A DNA stretch of 48,867 nt from Burkholderiales bacterium (GTDB lineage Bacteria > Pseudomonadota > Gammaproteobacteria > Burkholderiales > Burkholderiaceae_F), in contig JADCGX010000112.1 in the NCBI GenBank assembly GCA_020248785.1, positions 1 through 48,867 of the forward strand, given 5' to 3'. Every line of letters begins with the position of its first letter. Within the stretch, counting starts at the first letter, position 1. A program made the position numbers and the translations under genes. Shown here piece after piece: positions 8,660 through 15,835 of this stretch. The notes under the pieces are model-generated. The model was not told the origin of the DNA and ran no database searches. It was given only the letters and a program-made list of their open reading frames with translations.

Positions 8660-9583
8660 GTGAAGCGAGGTGCCAGGGCGACCAAGTTCTCAATCTTCCT
8701 AAGTGTTCTGCTCACAACAGCGGCCGGATTCGTTGTCTCTCCGGCATCGGCTCAGGGCCAACTCTGTGTCCAGTGTGGTCAAAGCACTTGCTACTTCGCG
8801 AACAAAGTAGGGTTCGAGAGTTGTCAAGTAAACCCTGAGGGGGGAACGACGTGCACCGGAAATTGCGGCACGAGCAACATTCCTGGCGGCCCTCAACCCC
8901 CTTGGTGGGTACCCCCGGCTTTGCCCCCGGGTTGGGGTGCCGGCGATGTACAGCCGTGGCCAGGCCTCATCATTCCCGACTCCTTCGTTGGAGCCTCCTA
9001 CGGTGTAGGGGCCGCGTCGAGTGCGGCTGAGGGGATTAGGGCCTCGCCGCAGCCGGTGGGGACCGTGTCCTACTCCACGGCAGGGCGTGCTCGGGCAATC
9101 AAGATGTCAAAGGCCGATCTACAGACGTCAACCGTTGCGTTCTGGAAGAAGTCGCCACTGGAGTCAAATCGCCAGATCGCCCGCCAGCTCGACTATGATT
9201 TGCTCAGCACGCTTGCTTTGGCGGCGGTCCGGGCGGCGGCGAACAGGCCGGGCAAAGCGATGGCCGACGCGGGTGCCGTCGGCTTCAGGCTCCCCGCTGA
9301 TGGGGCTGCCTTTCAGGCCTGGCAAGCCGTCGAGCAGGAAGGCACCCCTGCGGCGCTGCGCTCACCCAACTTTGGAGGGTATGCCGAGTACCGCTTGGTC
9401 AGGCTACCCGGCCGGCGGGCTGAACTGCACATCAACTCTTGGAAGGTGATGTCCGGCAGCGAACAGCCAGTCGAGGGCCGGTCGACCACGCTCACCTTCA
9501 GACACTCCCAAGGGCGTTGGCAGCTTGACCAAACCGAGACGCACTATGAAATGCCGGCACAGACGTACGGTCGCTATCCATGA
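8660..9583 (+). CDS. Secreted protein with Cys-rich and Pro-rich N-terminal regions, paralogue of the next gene
   Basis: I do not recognise this 307-residue protein. A signal peptide is clear: basic start MKRGAR, hydrophobic core SIFLSVLLTTAAGFVV and cleavage motif ASA-Q near residue 32. The mature N-terminus has six cysteines within about 40 residues, including CVQC, suggesting periplasmic or extracellular disulfides. A Pro/Trp linker (PPWWVPPALPPGW) follows. Residues about 180-307 form a domain shared with the downstream protein: GFRLPADGAAFQAW, GYAEYRLV, ELHINSW, WQLDQTE and a final QTYG. The start is GTG at 8660. The 3' end overlaps the next gene by ATGA. Codon use looks less GC-biased than in flanking genes, consistent with an accessory origin. 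Confidence 0.75.
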   Translation: MKRGARATKFSIFLSVLLTTAAGFVVSPASAQGQLCVQCGQSTCYFANKVGFESCQVNPEGGTTCTGNCGTSNIPGGPQPPWWVPPALPPGWGAGDVQPWPGLIIPDSFVGASYGVGAASSAAEGIRASPQPVGTVSYSTAGRARAIKMSKADLQTSTVAFWKKSPLESNRQIARQLDYDLLSTLALAAVRAAANRPGKAMADAGAVGFRLPADGAAFQAWQAVEQEGTPAALRSPNFGGYAEYRLVRLPGRRAELHINSWKVMSGSEQPVEGRSTTLTFRHSQGRWQLDQTETHYEMPAQTYGRYP

Positions 9584-10248
9584 AATCAGTGCTGAAGGCT
9601 GCGGCCGCACTCGCTACGGCCCACCTTGCCCTGCTTTCGCCGGCTGCGGCGCAGGGTGTCGTCAGCGAGTCCGGCACTCGTCTTGAGGCCATCAACTGCA
9701 CGTCGCCGGACACCGCGAAGTGGGACGAGCACTTCTGGGCTGGTTTTCCGATCGATAGCCACGAGGCCGCGTTCCAGATGGCTCAAGGGGACGTTGTGCG
9801 ATCGATCGCGCTGGCGCGGCTGAAAAAGATTCAGTCTGCCGGAGGCAAGGAGCGGCGCGATGTGGGCGCATTCAGCTTTGGACTCCCCGCAACTGCCGCG
9901 GAGTTCGAGCAGTGGACCGCGCGACGCGATGGCCTGTCGTTCTTCAACATATTCAATGCGAAGACGCAGGCTGGTTTCGCCGAGTATCACTTGTCTGCTC
10001 CCGATCCATCGACGCGCCAGTTGCAACTCAACGTCTGGCGCACGGGGGTACCCGACGAGGAGCCACAGGACGGCTCCGGGATCATCATGCGCTTTGCGAA
10101 GTCAGAGGTGGGTAACGCGTGGCGGTTACAAGCAGTTCACGTCTCGCGCGCTGTCCCCACGCAGGCCTACGGTTTGTTCGCCGGAATTCCATTCGAAGAA
10201 TTGGTCGCGCGCAGAGCAAAGGCATCACGCGACAACGGTGCGAAGTGA
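9580..10248 (+). CDS. Secreted protein, single-domain paralogue of the upstream gene
   Basis: This 222-residue protein of unknown function has a signal peptide ending at about residue 25 (LALLSPAAAQG). The mature part aligns by eye with the C-terminal domain of its upstream neighbour. AFSFGLPATAAEFEQW matches GFRLPADGAAFQAW, FAEYHLSAP matches YAEYRLVRL, LQLNVWRTG matches ELHINSWKV, and WRLQAV ... PTQAYG matches WQLDQTE ... PAQTYG. It lacks the neighbour's Cys-rich region and linker. The start ATG overlaps the upstream stop (ATGA), so the pair is cotranscribed and probably coupled. This looks like a tandem duplication with divergence. The two may act together in the envelope, but no activity can be assigned. 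Confidence 0.75.
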   Translation: MKSVLKAAAALATAHLALLSPAAAQGVVSESGTRLEAINCTSPDTAKWDEHFWAGFPIDSHEAAFQMAQGDVVRSIALARLKKIQSAGGKERRDVGAFSFGLPATAAEFEQWTARRDGLSFFNIFNAKTQAGFAEYHLSAPDPSTRQLQLNVWRTGVPDEEPQDGSGIIMRFAKSEVGNAWRLQAVHVSRAVPTQAYGLFAGIPFEELVARRAKASRDNGAK

Positions 10249-10406
10249 TCTCCGCTTGAGCCAGGAGTCGGCGCGGCAGACTCCCGATGATCGCCGCCGA
10301 GGTGACCTGACAGCGAGGTTTCGCGCGGCGGTGACCGGCATGGCCGCCGTCACGAGAGCTGACCACTCTTGCCTGAGCCGCGACCGGTCGGCCCACGCAC
10401 TGATCG

Positions 10407-11645
10407 TCAGCGCGGAAACGGCCCGGCCGAACACAGCCGCTCAAACAACGCCTCGCAGGCCGCCACCTGCGCGTAGCTCACATACTCGTTGGGCTTGTGG
10501 GCCTGCTCGATCGAGCCCGGGCCCATCACCACCGTGGGGATGCCCGCCTTGGAGAACATGCTCGCCTCGGTGGCAAAGCTCACGGCGCCAGCGCCCAGGT
10601 GCGCGGTGCGCGCCAGTTGCTGCGCCCACTGAACGATCGGCGCATCGGCGGCGATGCCGAAGGCCGGCAAGTCCATGCCGATCTCGAACTGGATGTCGGC
10701 GTCCGGCGCGACGGCGCGCATCTGCGGCAGCAGTTCGTTGCGCGCGTAGTTGATGATGGTCTGCGCCAGCGCGTCGTGCGGCGTGGCGGGGATGTTGCGC
10801 ATCTCGAACTCGAAGCTGCAGTCCTTGGGCACCACGTTGACGGCGATGCCGCCGCGGATCACGCCCGTTTGCAGCGTGGAGTACGGCACCTCGAAACGCG
10901 CGTCCTTGGGCTCCTCGCGGGCCATGCGGTCGGCCAGCCGCCGGATGTGCGCGACGAGCAGCGCGGCGTACTCGATCGCATTGACGCCGGTTGGCGTGAG
11001 CGACGAATGCGCCTCACGCCCGCGCAGCCGGCAGCAGTAGTCGCGCTTGCCCTTGTGCGCCACGATGGCGCGCATGTCCGTGGGCTCGCCGATGATGCAA
11101 CCGGCCGGTTTCACGCCCTGGTCCTGCAGGTCCGCAACCAGCCCGCGGATGCCGAGGAAGGTGGTCTCCTCGTCATAGGTGAGCGCCAGATGGATCGGCA
11201 GCCGCGCCTGCGCTTGCAGAAAGCGTGGCGCCCAGGCCAGCGCGATCGCGATGAAACCTTTCATGTCGGCGCTGCCGCGGCCATGGATGCGCCCGGCGCC
11301 CGACGCAAACGAGTGGCTGGCCACGAACGGATCGCTGTCCCACTCTTGCCCGTCCACCGGCACCGTGTCCGTATGGCCGCTCAAGATCAGGCCGTCGTTC
11401 CTCACGGCCGCCGGATCGTCGGCCAGCGTGCAGAACAGATTGGCCTTCTTCTCGCGCCGGTCGTACACCAGCCGCGGCTTCACGCCGAGCCCGGCCAGAT
11501 GGTCGCGCGCAAATTCGATCAGCCCGAGGTTCGAGTCGCGGCTGACTGTTGGAAACCCGATCAGCCGGTCGATCATCTGCAGCGCCGCGGCAGCAGGGGC
11601 GCCGGTCGGGGCAGCGCTGACAGCAGGATCGACGGGCGTGTTCAT
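10407..11645 (-). CDS. argE: Acetylornithine deacetylase
   Basis: This M20-family metallopeptidase of 412 residues hydrolyses N-acetylornithine to ornithine in arginine synthesis. Metal-site motifs are visible: SGHTDTVPVDGQEW, GRGSADMKGFIA, TYDEETTFLGIRG (general base Glu) and IGEPTDM, with the final His in EQAHKPNEYV. The ATG at 11645 was chosen over an upstream frame extension because GGAGC precedes it at good spacing and the family begins about there. It is divergent from another M20-family hydrolase with a 127-nt gap, so the two may share a regulatory region. Confidence 0.88.
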   Translation of the reverse strand: MNTPVDPAVSAAPTGAPAAAALQMIDRLIGFPTVSRDSNLGLIEFARDHLAGLGVKPRLVYDRREKKANLFCTLADDPAAVRNDGLILSGHTDTVPVDGQEWDSDPFVASHSFASGAGRIHGRGSADMKGFIAIALAWAPRFLQAQARLPIHLALTYDEETTFLGIRGLVADLQDQGVKPAGCIIGEPTDMRAIVAHKGKRDYCCRLRGREAHSSLTPTGVNAIEYAALLVAHIRRLADRMAREEPKDARFEVPYSTLQTGVIRGGIAVNVVPKDCSFEFEMRNIPATPHDALAQTIINYARNELLPQMRAVAPDADIQFEIGMDLPAFGIAADAPIVQWAQQLARTAHLGAGAVSFATEASMFSKAGIPTVVMGPGSIEQAHKPNEYVSYAQVAACEALFERLCSAGPFPR

Positions 11646-11772
11646 GGGTGCTCCGTTGCCACGACGCGGGTCGTGCCGTCGGGGAAAATGGCAGTCCAGT
11701 CTACCCGCGGCCACCGCTACGATTGCCTCGCTGTCGGCTTGAACAGCGTGCTCGCCATCCGGTCAATCCATC

Positions 11773-12960
11773 ATGCATCTCGTCGAACCCATCACCTGCT
11801 TCGCCAGTGAACTGCAGGCCGTGCGCCGCGACCTGCACGCGCACCCCGAACTGCGCTACGAAGAAACGCGCACGAGCGATGTCGTCGCGGCGCGGCTTGC
11901 CGGCTGGGGCATCGAGGTGCATCGGGGCCTGGGCGGCACCGGCGTCGTCGGCGTACTGAACGCTGGCACGGGCACGCGCACGCTCGGCCTGCGCGCCGAC
12001 ATGGACGCCCTGCCGATCGAGGAATCCAACAGCTTCGCGCACCGGTCGCGGCACCCCGGCAAGATGCACGCGTGCGGGCACGATGGGCACACCGCCATGC
12101 TGCTGGGCGCCGCGCGTCACCTGGCTGCCTCGCGCAACTTCAACGGTACGGTGCACTTCATCTTCCAGCCCGCGGAGGAGGGCGGCGCCGGTGCCCAGAA
12201 GATGATCGACGACGGCCTGTTCGAGCGTTTTTCCTGCGACGCCGTGTTCGGCATGCACAACTGGCCCGGGCTGCGGGTGGGCCAGTTCGCGTTCAACCCG
12301 GGCGCGCTGATGGCCAGCGGCAACCTGTTCGAGATCCGCATCAAGGGCAAGGGCGCGCACGCGGCGCTACCGCACCTGGGCATCGATCCGGTCATGGTGG
12401 CAGTGCAGGTCGCGCAGGCGCTGCAGACCATCATCACGCGCGCGAAGAAGCCGATCGATGCGGCAGTGCTGTCGCTCACGGTGCTGCGCGCCGGGGATAC
12501 GCACAATGTCGTGCCCAATGAGGCGTTCATGAGCGGCACCGTGCGCACGTTCGACGATCGCGTGACCGATCTCATCGAGGAGCGCATGCGCCGCATCGCG
12601 ACCATGACGGCTGAGGCCCATGGCGCCAGCGCCGAGGTCAACTTCCAGCGCTACTACCCGGCCACCATCAATCACCCGGCCGAGACTGGGTTCGCGGCCG
12701 ATGTTGCCGCCGAAATGGTGGGCGAGGCCAACGTGCTGCGCGAGTTCGAGCCGCAGATGACGTCCGAGGACTTCAGCTTCATGTTGAAGGCGCGGCCCGG
12801 CGCGTACTTCTTCATTGGCAACGGCGACGGCGCGCACCGCGAGTTCGGCCACGGCATCGGCCCCTGCACACTGCACAACCCGAGCTACGACTTCAATGAC
12901 GAATTGCTGCCCATTGGCGCGAGTTTTTGGGTCAGGCTGACCGAGAAGTTCCTCGCCTGA
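11773..12960 (+). CDS. M20 amidohydrolase (hippurate hydrolase / N-acyl-amino-acid hydrolase type)
   Basis: The 395-residue protein has the M20D signature throughout: LRADMDALPI, KMHACGHDGHTAMLLGAA, QPAEEGGAGAQKMI and MHNWPGLRVGQF. The His/Asp/Glu residues are typical of the dinuclear site that removes an acyl group from an amino acid. The C-terminal motif MTSEDFSFML is also present. The substrate could be hippurate, an N-acetyl amino acid or an auxin-like conjugate; sequence alone does not separate these. Its 3' end overlaps the convergent membrane-protein gene by 29 nt. Confidence 0.9.
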   Translation: MHLVEPITCFASELQAVRRDLHAHPELRYEETRTSDVVAARLAGWGIEVHRGLGGTGVVGVLNAGTGTRTLGLRADMDALPIEESNSFAHRSRHPGKMHACGHDGHTAMLLGAARHLAASRNFNGTVHFIFQPAEEGGAGAQKMIDDGLFERFSCDAVFGMHNWPGLRVGQFAFNPGALMASGNLFEIRIKGKGAHAALPHLGIDPVMVAVQVAQALQTIITRAKKPIDAAVLSLTVLRAGDTHNVVPNEAFMSGTVRTFDDRVTDLIEERMRRIATMTAEAHGASAEVNFQRYYPATINHPAETGFAADVAAEMVGEANVLREFEPQMTSEDFSFMLKARPGAYFFIGNGDGAHREFGHGIGPCTLHNPSYDFNDELLPIGASFWVRLTEKFLA

Positions 12961-13270
12961 GCAGCCACGCCGCCCCGGCGGTGAAGGCTGCCACGGCCAG
13001 CAGGATCAGCGCCATGCGCAGCCACGGCTGCTGCATCGACAATCGCGTCGCCGTCAGCGTGGCGAGCGTGCGCAGCCATTCGAGCGCGCCCATCAACAGC
13101 ATCAGCTGCACGACCACCCGCGCGGCGCGCGACGGGATCAACAACAGCAGCGGCGCCAGCGCAGTGACTGTCGCCTGGATGAGCACGTCCATGCGATAGA
13201 AGTGCGCGGCGAGAAACCACAGGGCGAGCGTGGCGGCGCTGCCGGCGCGCAGTGATGTGCGCGAATTCAT
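12932..13270 (-). CDS. Small integral membrane protein, unknown function
   Basis: The 112-residue protein has about four hydrophobic segments (about 11-26, 32-48, 50-66 and 83-105), short Arg-rich loops and an Arg-rich C-terminus. I do not recognise a family. The hydrophobic pattern is too regular for a shadow frame, which supports a real gene. It converges on the amidohydrolase and the two coding regions overlap by 29 nt at their 3' ends. Confidence 0.65.
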   Translation of the reverse strand: MNSRTSLRAGSAATLALWFLAAHFYRMDVLIQATVTALAPLLLLIPSRAARVVVQLMLLMGALEWLRTLATLTATRLSMQQPWLRMALILLAVAAFTAGAAWLLRRGTSRSA

Positions 13271-13743
13271 GCGTCGCAGTCTCCCCAGCGCGGCCCGCGC
13301 GCGCTTGACGCGCGTCAGATCGCACGCCGCGCTACCTCTTCCGGAGCAGGCCCGTGAGCCGGCTGGCCTCTACGGCTGGCTCGCTTTCTTCTCATCGGTG
13401 GGCTGCCCCCCGCTGCCAACAGGACGCCGCTCTGACCAACGTGCAGCCTCGGTTGCAGGGCATCCACGCTTCGTCACGCAGATTTCACACGAACCCGTGA
13501 AGCTTGGCCCAACATCGGCAAGCGGTTCCGCCTACCGTGACTGGCAGGCGCATCCGAGGCGACCGTTTCACCTGCGCGACATCCGGGTCAGCGGCGCCTC
13601 GATCATCCAGACAAGATGATGCGGGCGAGGCATCTCTCGCGGCGTCTTCGCGGATGGTCTGACAAACAGCGCTGCGCCAAGCGCGGCCGTAGAATCCGAG
13701 CGTCATGGGCGGGCCGCATGGGCAGCCCGTCCCCTTCGCCTCC
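13271..13743 (+). other. Intergenic region upstream of ppx
   Basis: About 470 bases with no convincing gene. A TGACGCGCGTCA palindrome lies at 13306-13317 just before the divergent membrane-protein gene. A TAGAAT box near the end is listed separately as the likely ppx -10. Confidence 0.4.
13690..13695 (+). promoter_or_regulatory. Candidate -10 box (TAGAAT) for ppx
   Basis: TAGAAT is one mismatch from the sigma-70 consensus and sits in the context CGTAGAATC. The same context recurs before ftsE (18111) and, nearly, before mrdA (45017). No clear -35 is visible at 17 nt. Transcription from here would start near 13702, which argues against the ATG at 13705 as the start codon. Confidence 0.35.
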
Positions 13744-15207
13744 ATGCTCCTCGCCGCCGTCGACCTTGGCTCCAATAGCTTCCGGCTAGAAATCGGGCGT
13801 GTCGAGGGCAGCCATATCGAGCGACACGGCTATTGGAAGGAGACCGTGCGTCTGGCCGCCGGGCTGGACGAGCACGGCCGGCTCACAAAGAAGGCCATCG
13901 AGACCGCCCGCGAGACCCTGGCGCGCATGAACGAGCGCCTGCGCGGCTTCGGCGGCGAGCAGGTTCGCGCGGTGGGCACGCAGACGCTGCGGGTGGCGCT
14001 GAACGTCAACGAGTTTCTGCTGGAGGCGCAGCACGCGCTGGGCTATCCGATCGAGGTCATCTCCGGGCGGGAGGAAGCGCGGCTGGTATTCGAAGGCTGC
14101 ATGCACACGCTGCCGCCTTCGAACGAGCGCCGGCTGGTGGTGGACATCGGTGGCGCGTCCACCGAGCTCATCGTCGGTCGCGGCTTTGCGGCCGACAGCG
14201 CGGAGAGCTTCAAGGTCGGCTGCGTCAGCACCACGCTGCGGTTCTTTCGTGACGGCAGCATCGACCGCAACAGCTTCAAGCGCGCGCAGGTGGCCGTCAG
14301 CGCGGAGATCGAAGAGGCCGTGGAAGCGTTCTCGCGCGCGCACTGGGACGAGGCCTACGGCTCCAGCGGCACGGTCGGTGCGGTGGCCGACATCCTGCGC
14401 GCGGAAGGCTGGAGCGACGGCACCATCACCTCAGAGGGCCTGCTCAAGCTCAAGCAGGCCATCATCGCCAGCGGCGAGATCAAGCGCCTGCGCTTTGCCG
14501 GCATGAAGCCGGACCGGCAGGAGGTGCTCGCCGGCGGCACGGCGGTGCTGTGCGCGATCTTCGACACCCTGGGCATCACCGCCATGCGTCCGGCGCGCGG
14601 CGCGCTGCGCGTCGGCGTGCTGTACGACCTGTTGGGCCGGCGCGAACAGCGCGACATTCGCGACGCGACGGTGGAGCGTCTGCAGGTCCGGTTCGGGGTG
14701 GACAAGGCGCAGGCCGCGCGCGTGGCCAAGATCAGCCTGCACGCCGCGCAGTCTCTGGAGCCGGCGATGCCAGAAACGGTGATGAAGCGGCTGGCCTGGG
14801 CGGCGGCATTGCACGAGCTGGGCTTTGCGATCTCGCACAACGACTATCACAAGCACGGCGCGTATCTGGTGCAGCACGGCGATCTGGCCGGCTTTTCGAC
14901 CTCGGACCAGGAGCGCATCGCCACGCTGATCCTGGGCCAACGCGGCAACCTGAAGAAGGTCGCCGCCGCGCTCGACGACAGCGACCGGCGCGTGAAGCTG
15001 CTGGCGTTGCGCCTGGCGGTGATCTTTTGCCACGCCCGACGCGCGGTCACCCTGCCGCAATGGTGGCTGAAGACCACGCGCAGCGGCTTCGAGCTCGCGA
15101 TCGACAGCGACTGGCTCACGGGCCATCCGCTGACCGAGCACCTGCTGTCCGAAGAGTCGGCGCAGTGGGAGCGCGTGGGCATCAAGCTGACGATCGAACG
15201 CTCGTGA
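13744..15207 (+). CDS. ppx: Exopolyphosphatase (Ppx/GppA family)
   Basis: The ASKHA-fold phosphatase releases terminal phosphate from polyphosphate or converts pppGpp to ppGpp. The phosphate-1 loop AAVDLGSNSFRLEIGRVEG opens the protein. The second half of the active site is at VVDIGGASTELIVG, and the C-terminal HD-like helical region has LHELGFAISHNDYHKHGAY. It is 487 residues from this ATG, the usual length. An in-frame ATG at 13705 would add 13 residues; the later start is preferred because the family begins just before the LLAAVDLGSNS strand and because of the TAGAAT box. It converges on sixA-ppk1, the polyphosphate-making side of the same pathway. Confidence 0.9.
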   Translation: MLLAAVDLGSNSFRLEIGRVEGSHIERHGYWKETVRLAAGLDEHGRLTKKAIETARETLARMNERLRGFGGEQVRAVGTQTLRVALNVNEFLLEAQHALGYPIEVISGREEARLVFEGCMHTLPPSNERRLVVDIGGASTELIVGRGFAADSAESFKVGCVSTTLRFFRDGSIDRNSFKRAQVAVSAEIEEAVEAFSRAHWDEAYGSSGTVGAVADILRAEGWSDGTITSEGLLKLKQAIIASGEIKRLRFAGMKPDRQEVLAGGTAVLCAIFDTLGITAMRPARGALRVGVLYDLLGRREQRDIRDATVERLQVRFGVDKAQAARVAKISLHAAQSLEPAMPETVMKRLAWAAALHELGFAISHNDYHKHGAYLVQHGDLAGFSTSDQERIATLILGQRGNLKKVAAALDDSDRRVKLLALRLAVIFCHARRAVTLPQWWLKTTRSGFELAIDSDWLTGHPLTEHLLSEESAQWERVGIKLTIERS

Positions 15208-15258
15208 GGGCCGCGATTCGCTACGCGAATCTCGCCTGCATCACTTGCGAATGATGAG

Positions 15259-15292
15259 TCGAACGGCGCTGGCGCAGCCAGACCTCGTTCGA
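15259..15292. repeat. Palindromic intergenic element, copy 1 (core CTGGC-GCA-GCCAG)
   Basis: Outer arms TCGAACG (15259-15265) and CGTTCGA (15286-15292) enclose the core stem CTGGC-GCA-GCCAG, followed by an unpaired A. The same architecture recurs at 23066, 23272 and 31692. It lies between the convergent genes ppx and sixA. Confidence 0.65.
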
Positions 15293-15340
15293 TCGGATCG
15301 CCGCTCTCGAGTTGCTACGCGGCCACAAGAACGATCCTTG

Positions 15341-15367
15341 ACGGAGCGCGTCTTGAATGCGCTCCGT
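15341..15367. repeat. Perfect 9-bp hairpin between ppx and sixA
   Basis: ACGGAGCGC (15341-15349) pairs with GCGCTCCGT (15359-15367) across a 9-nt loop, 3 nt from the sixA stop. No T-tract follows on either strand, so a termination role is only possible. Confidence 0.5.
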
Positions 15368-15370
15368 AGG

Positions 15371-15835
15371 TCACAGCAGATCGGGCGACAGCACCACGCG
15401 CACGACGACCTCGTCGCCGCCATGGCGCTCGCGCGACTGCAGCCACCAGATGGCGCCTTTTTTGAACGACAGGTCGCGCGCCTCGCCGCCGAGCAGTTGG
15501 CTGACCACCTCGCCCAGGGTCGGCTGGTGGCCGACGATCACGATCGGGTGCTTGCTCTCGGGCCAGCCGGCTGCTCTGAGCACATCGTCGGCGCGTGCGT
15601 CTGGCGCGATCTCGTCGACCGTCCTGAACTTGCGGTGCGACAGCTCGGCCAGCGCCTGCGCCGTCTGCTGCGCGCGCGTGGCCGGGCTCACCAGCACACG
15701 CGCGGAGTCCGGCAGATGATGGTGCAGCCACTCGGCCATGCGACGCGCCTGCTTCTCGCCCTTGGCCGTGAGCTTGCGACCGAGATCCGGCTCGCCGGCT
15801 TCGGCTTCGGCATGGCGCCAAAGAATGAGGTCCAT
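15371..15835 (-). CDS. sixA: SixA-type histidine phosphatase
   Basis: This 154-residue protein of the histidine-phosphatase (phosphoglycerate-mutase-like) superfamily has the catalytic RHG-variant motif LILWRHAEAEAG at the N-terminus. VSPATRAQQTAQ and VIVGHQPTLGEV supply the second His. The short single-domain form fits SixA, which dephosphorylates phosphohistidine on signalling proteins in E. coli. The start ATG overlaps the ppk1 stop by one base (TGATG), so it is coupled to polyphosphate kinase. A role in removing phosphate from His-phosphorylated proteins of the polyphosphate or PTS systems is inference. Confidence 0.87.
   Translation of the reverse strand: MDLILWRHAEAEAGEPDLGRKLTAKGEKQARRMAEWLHHHLPDSARVLVSPATRAQQTAQALAELSHRKFRTVDEIAPDARADDVLRAAGWPESKHPIVIVGHQPTLGEVVSQLLGGEARDLSFKKGAIWWLQSRERHGGDEVVVRVVLSPDLL

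Noticed and set aside
10264-10284. GGAGTC/GACTCC hairpin after the secreted pair as a copy of the CTGGC-core family
   Set aside because: The core sequence and the unpaired A are missing, so it is a separate simple hairpin without a terminator tail.
15341-15367. Intrinsic terminator for ppx or sixA
   Set aside because: The stem is perfect but has no T-tract on either strand, so it is recorded only as a hairpin.
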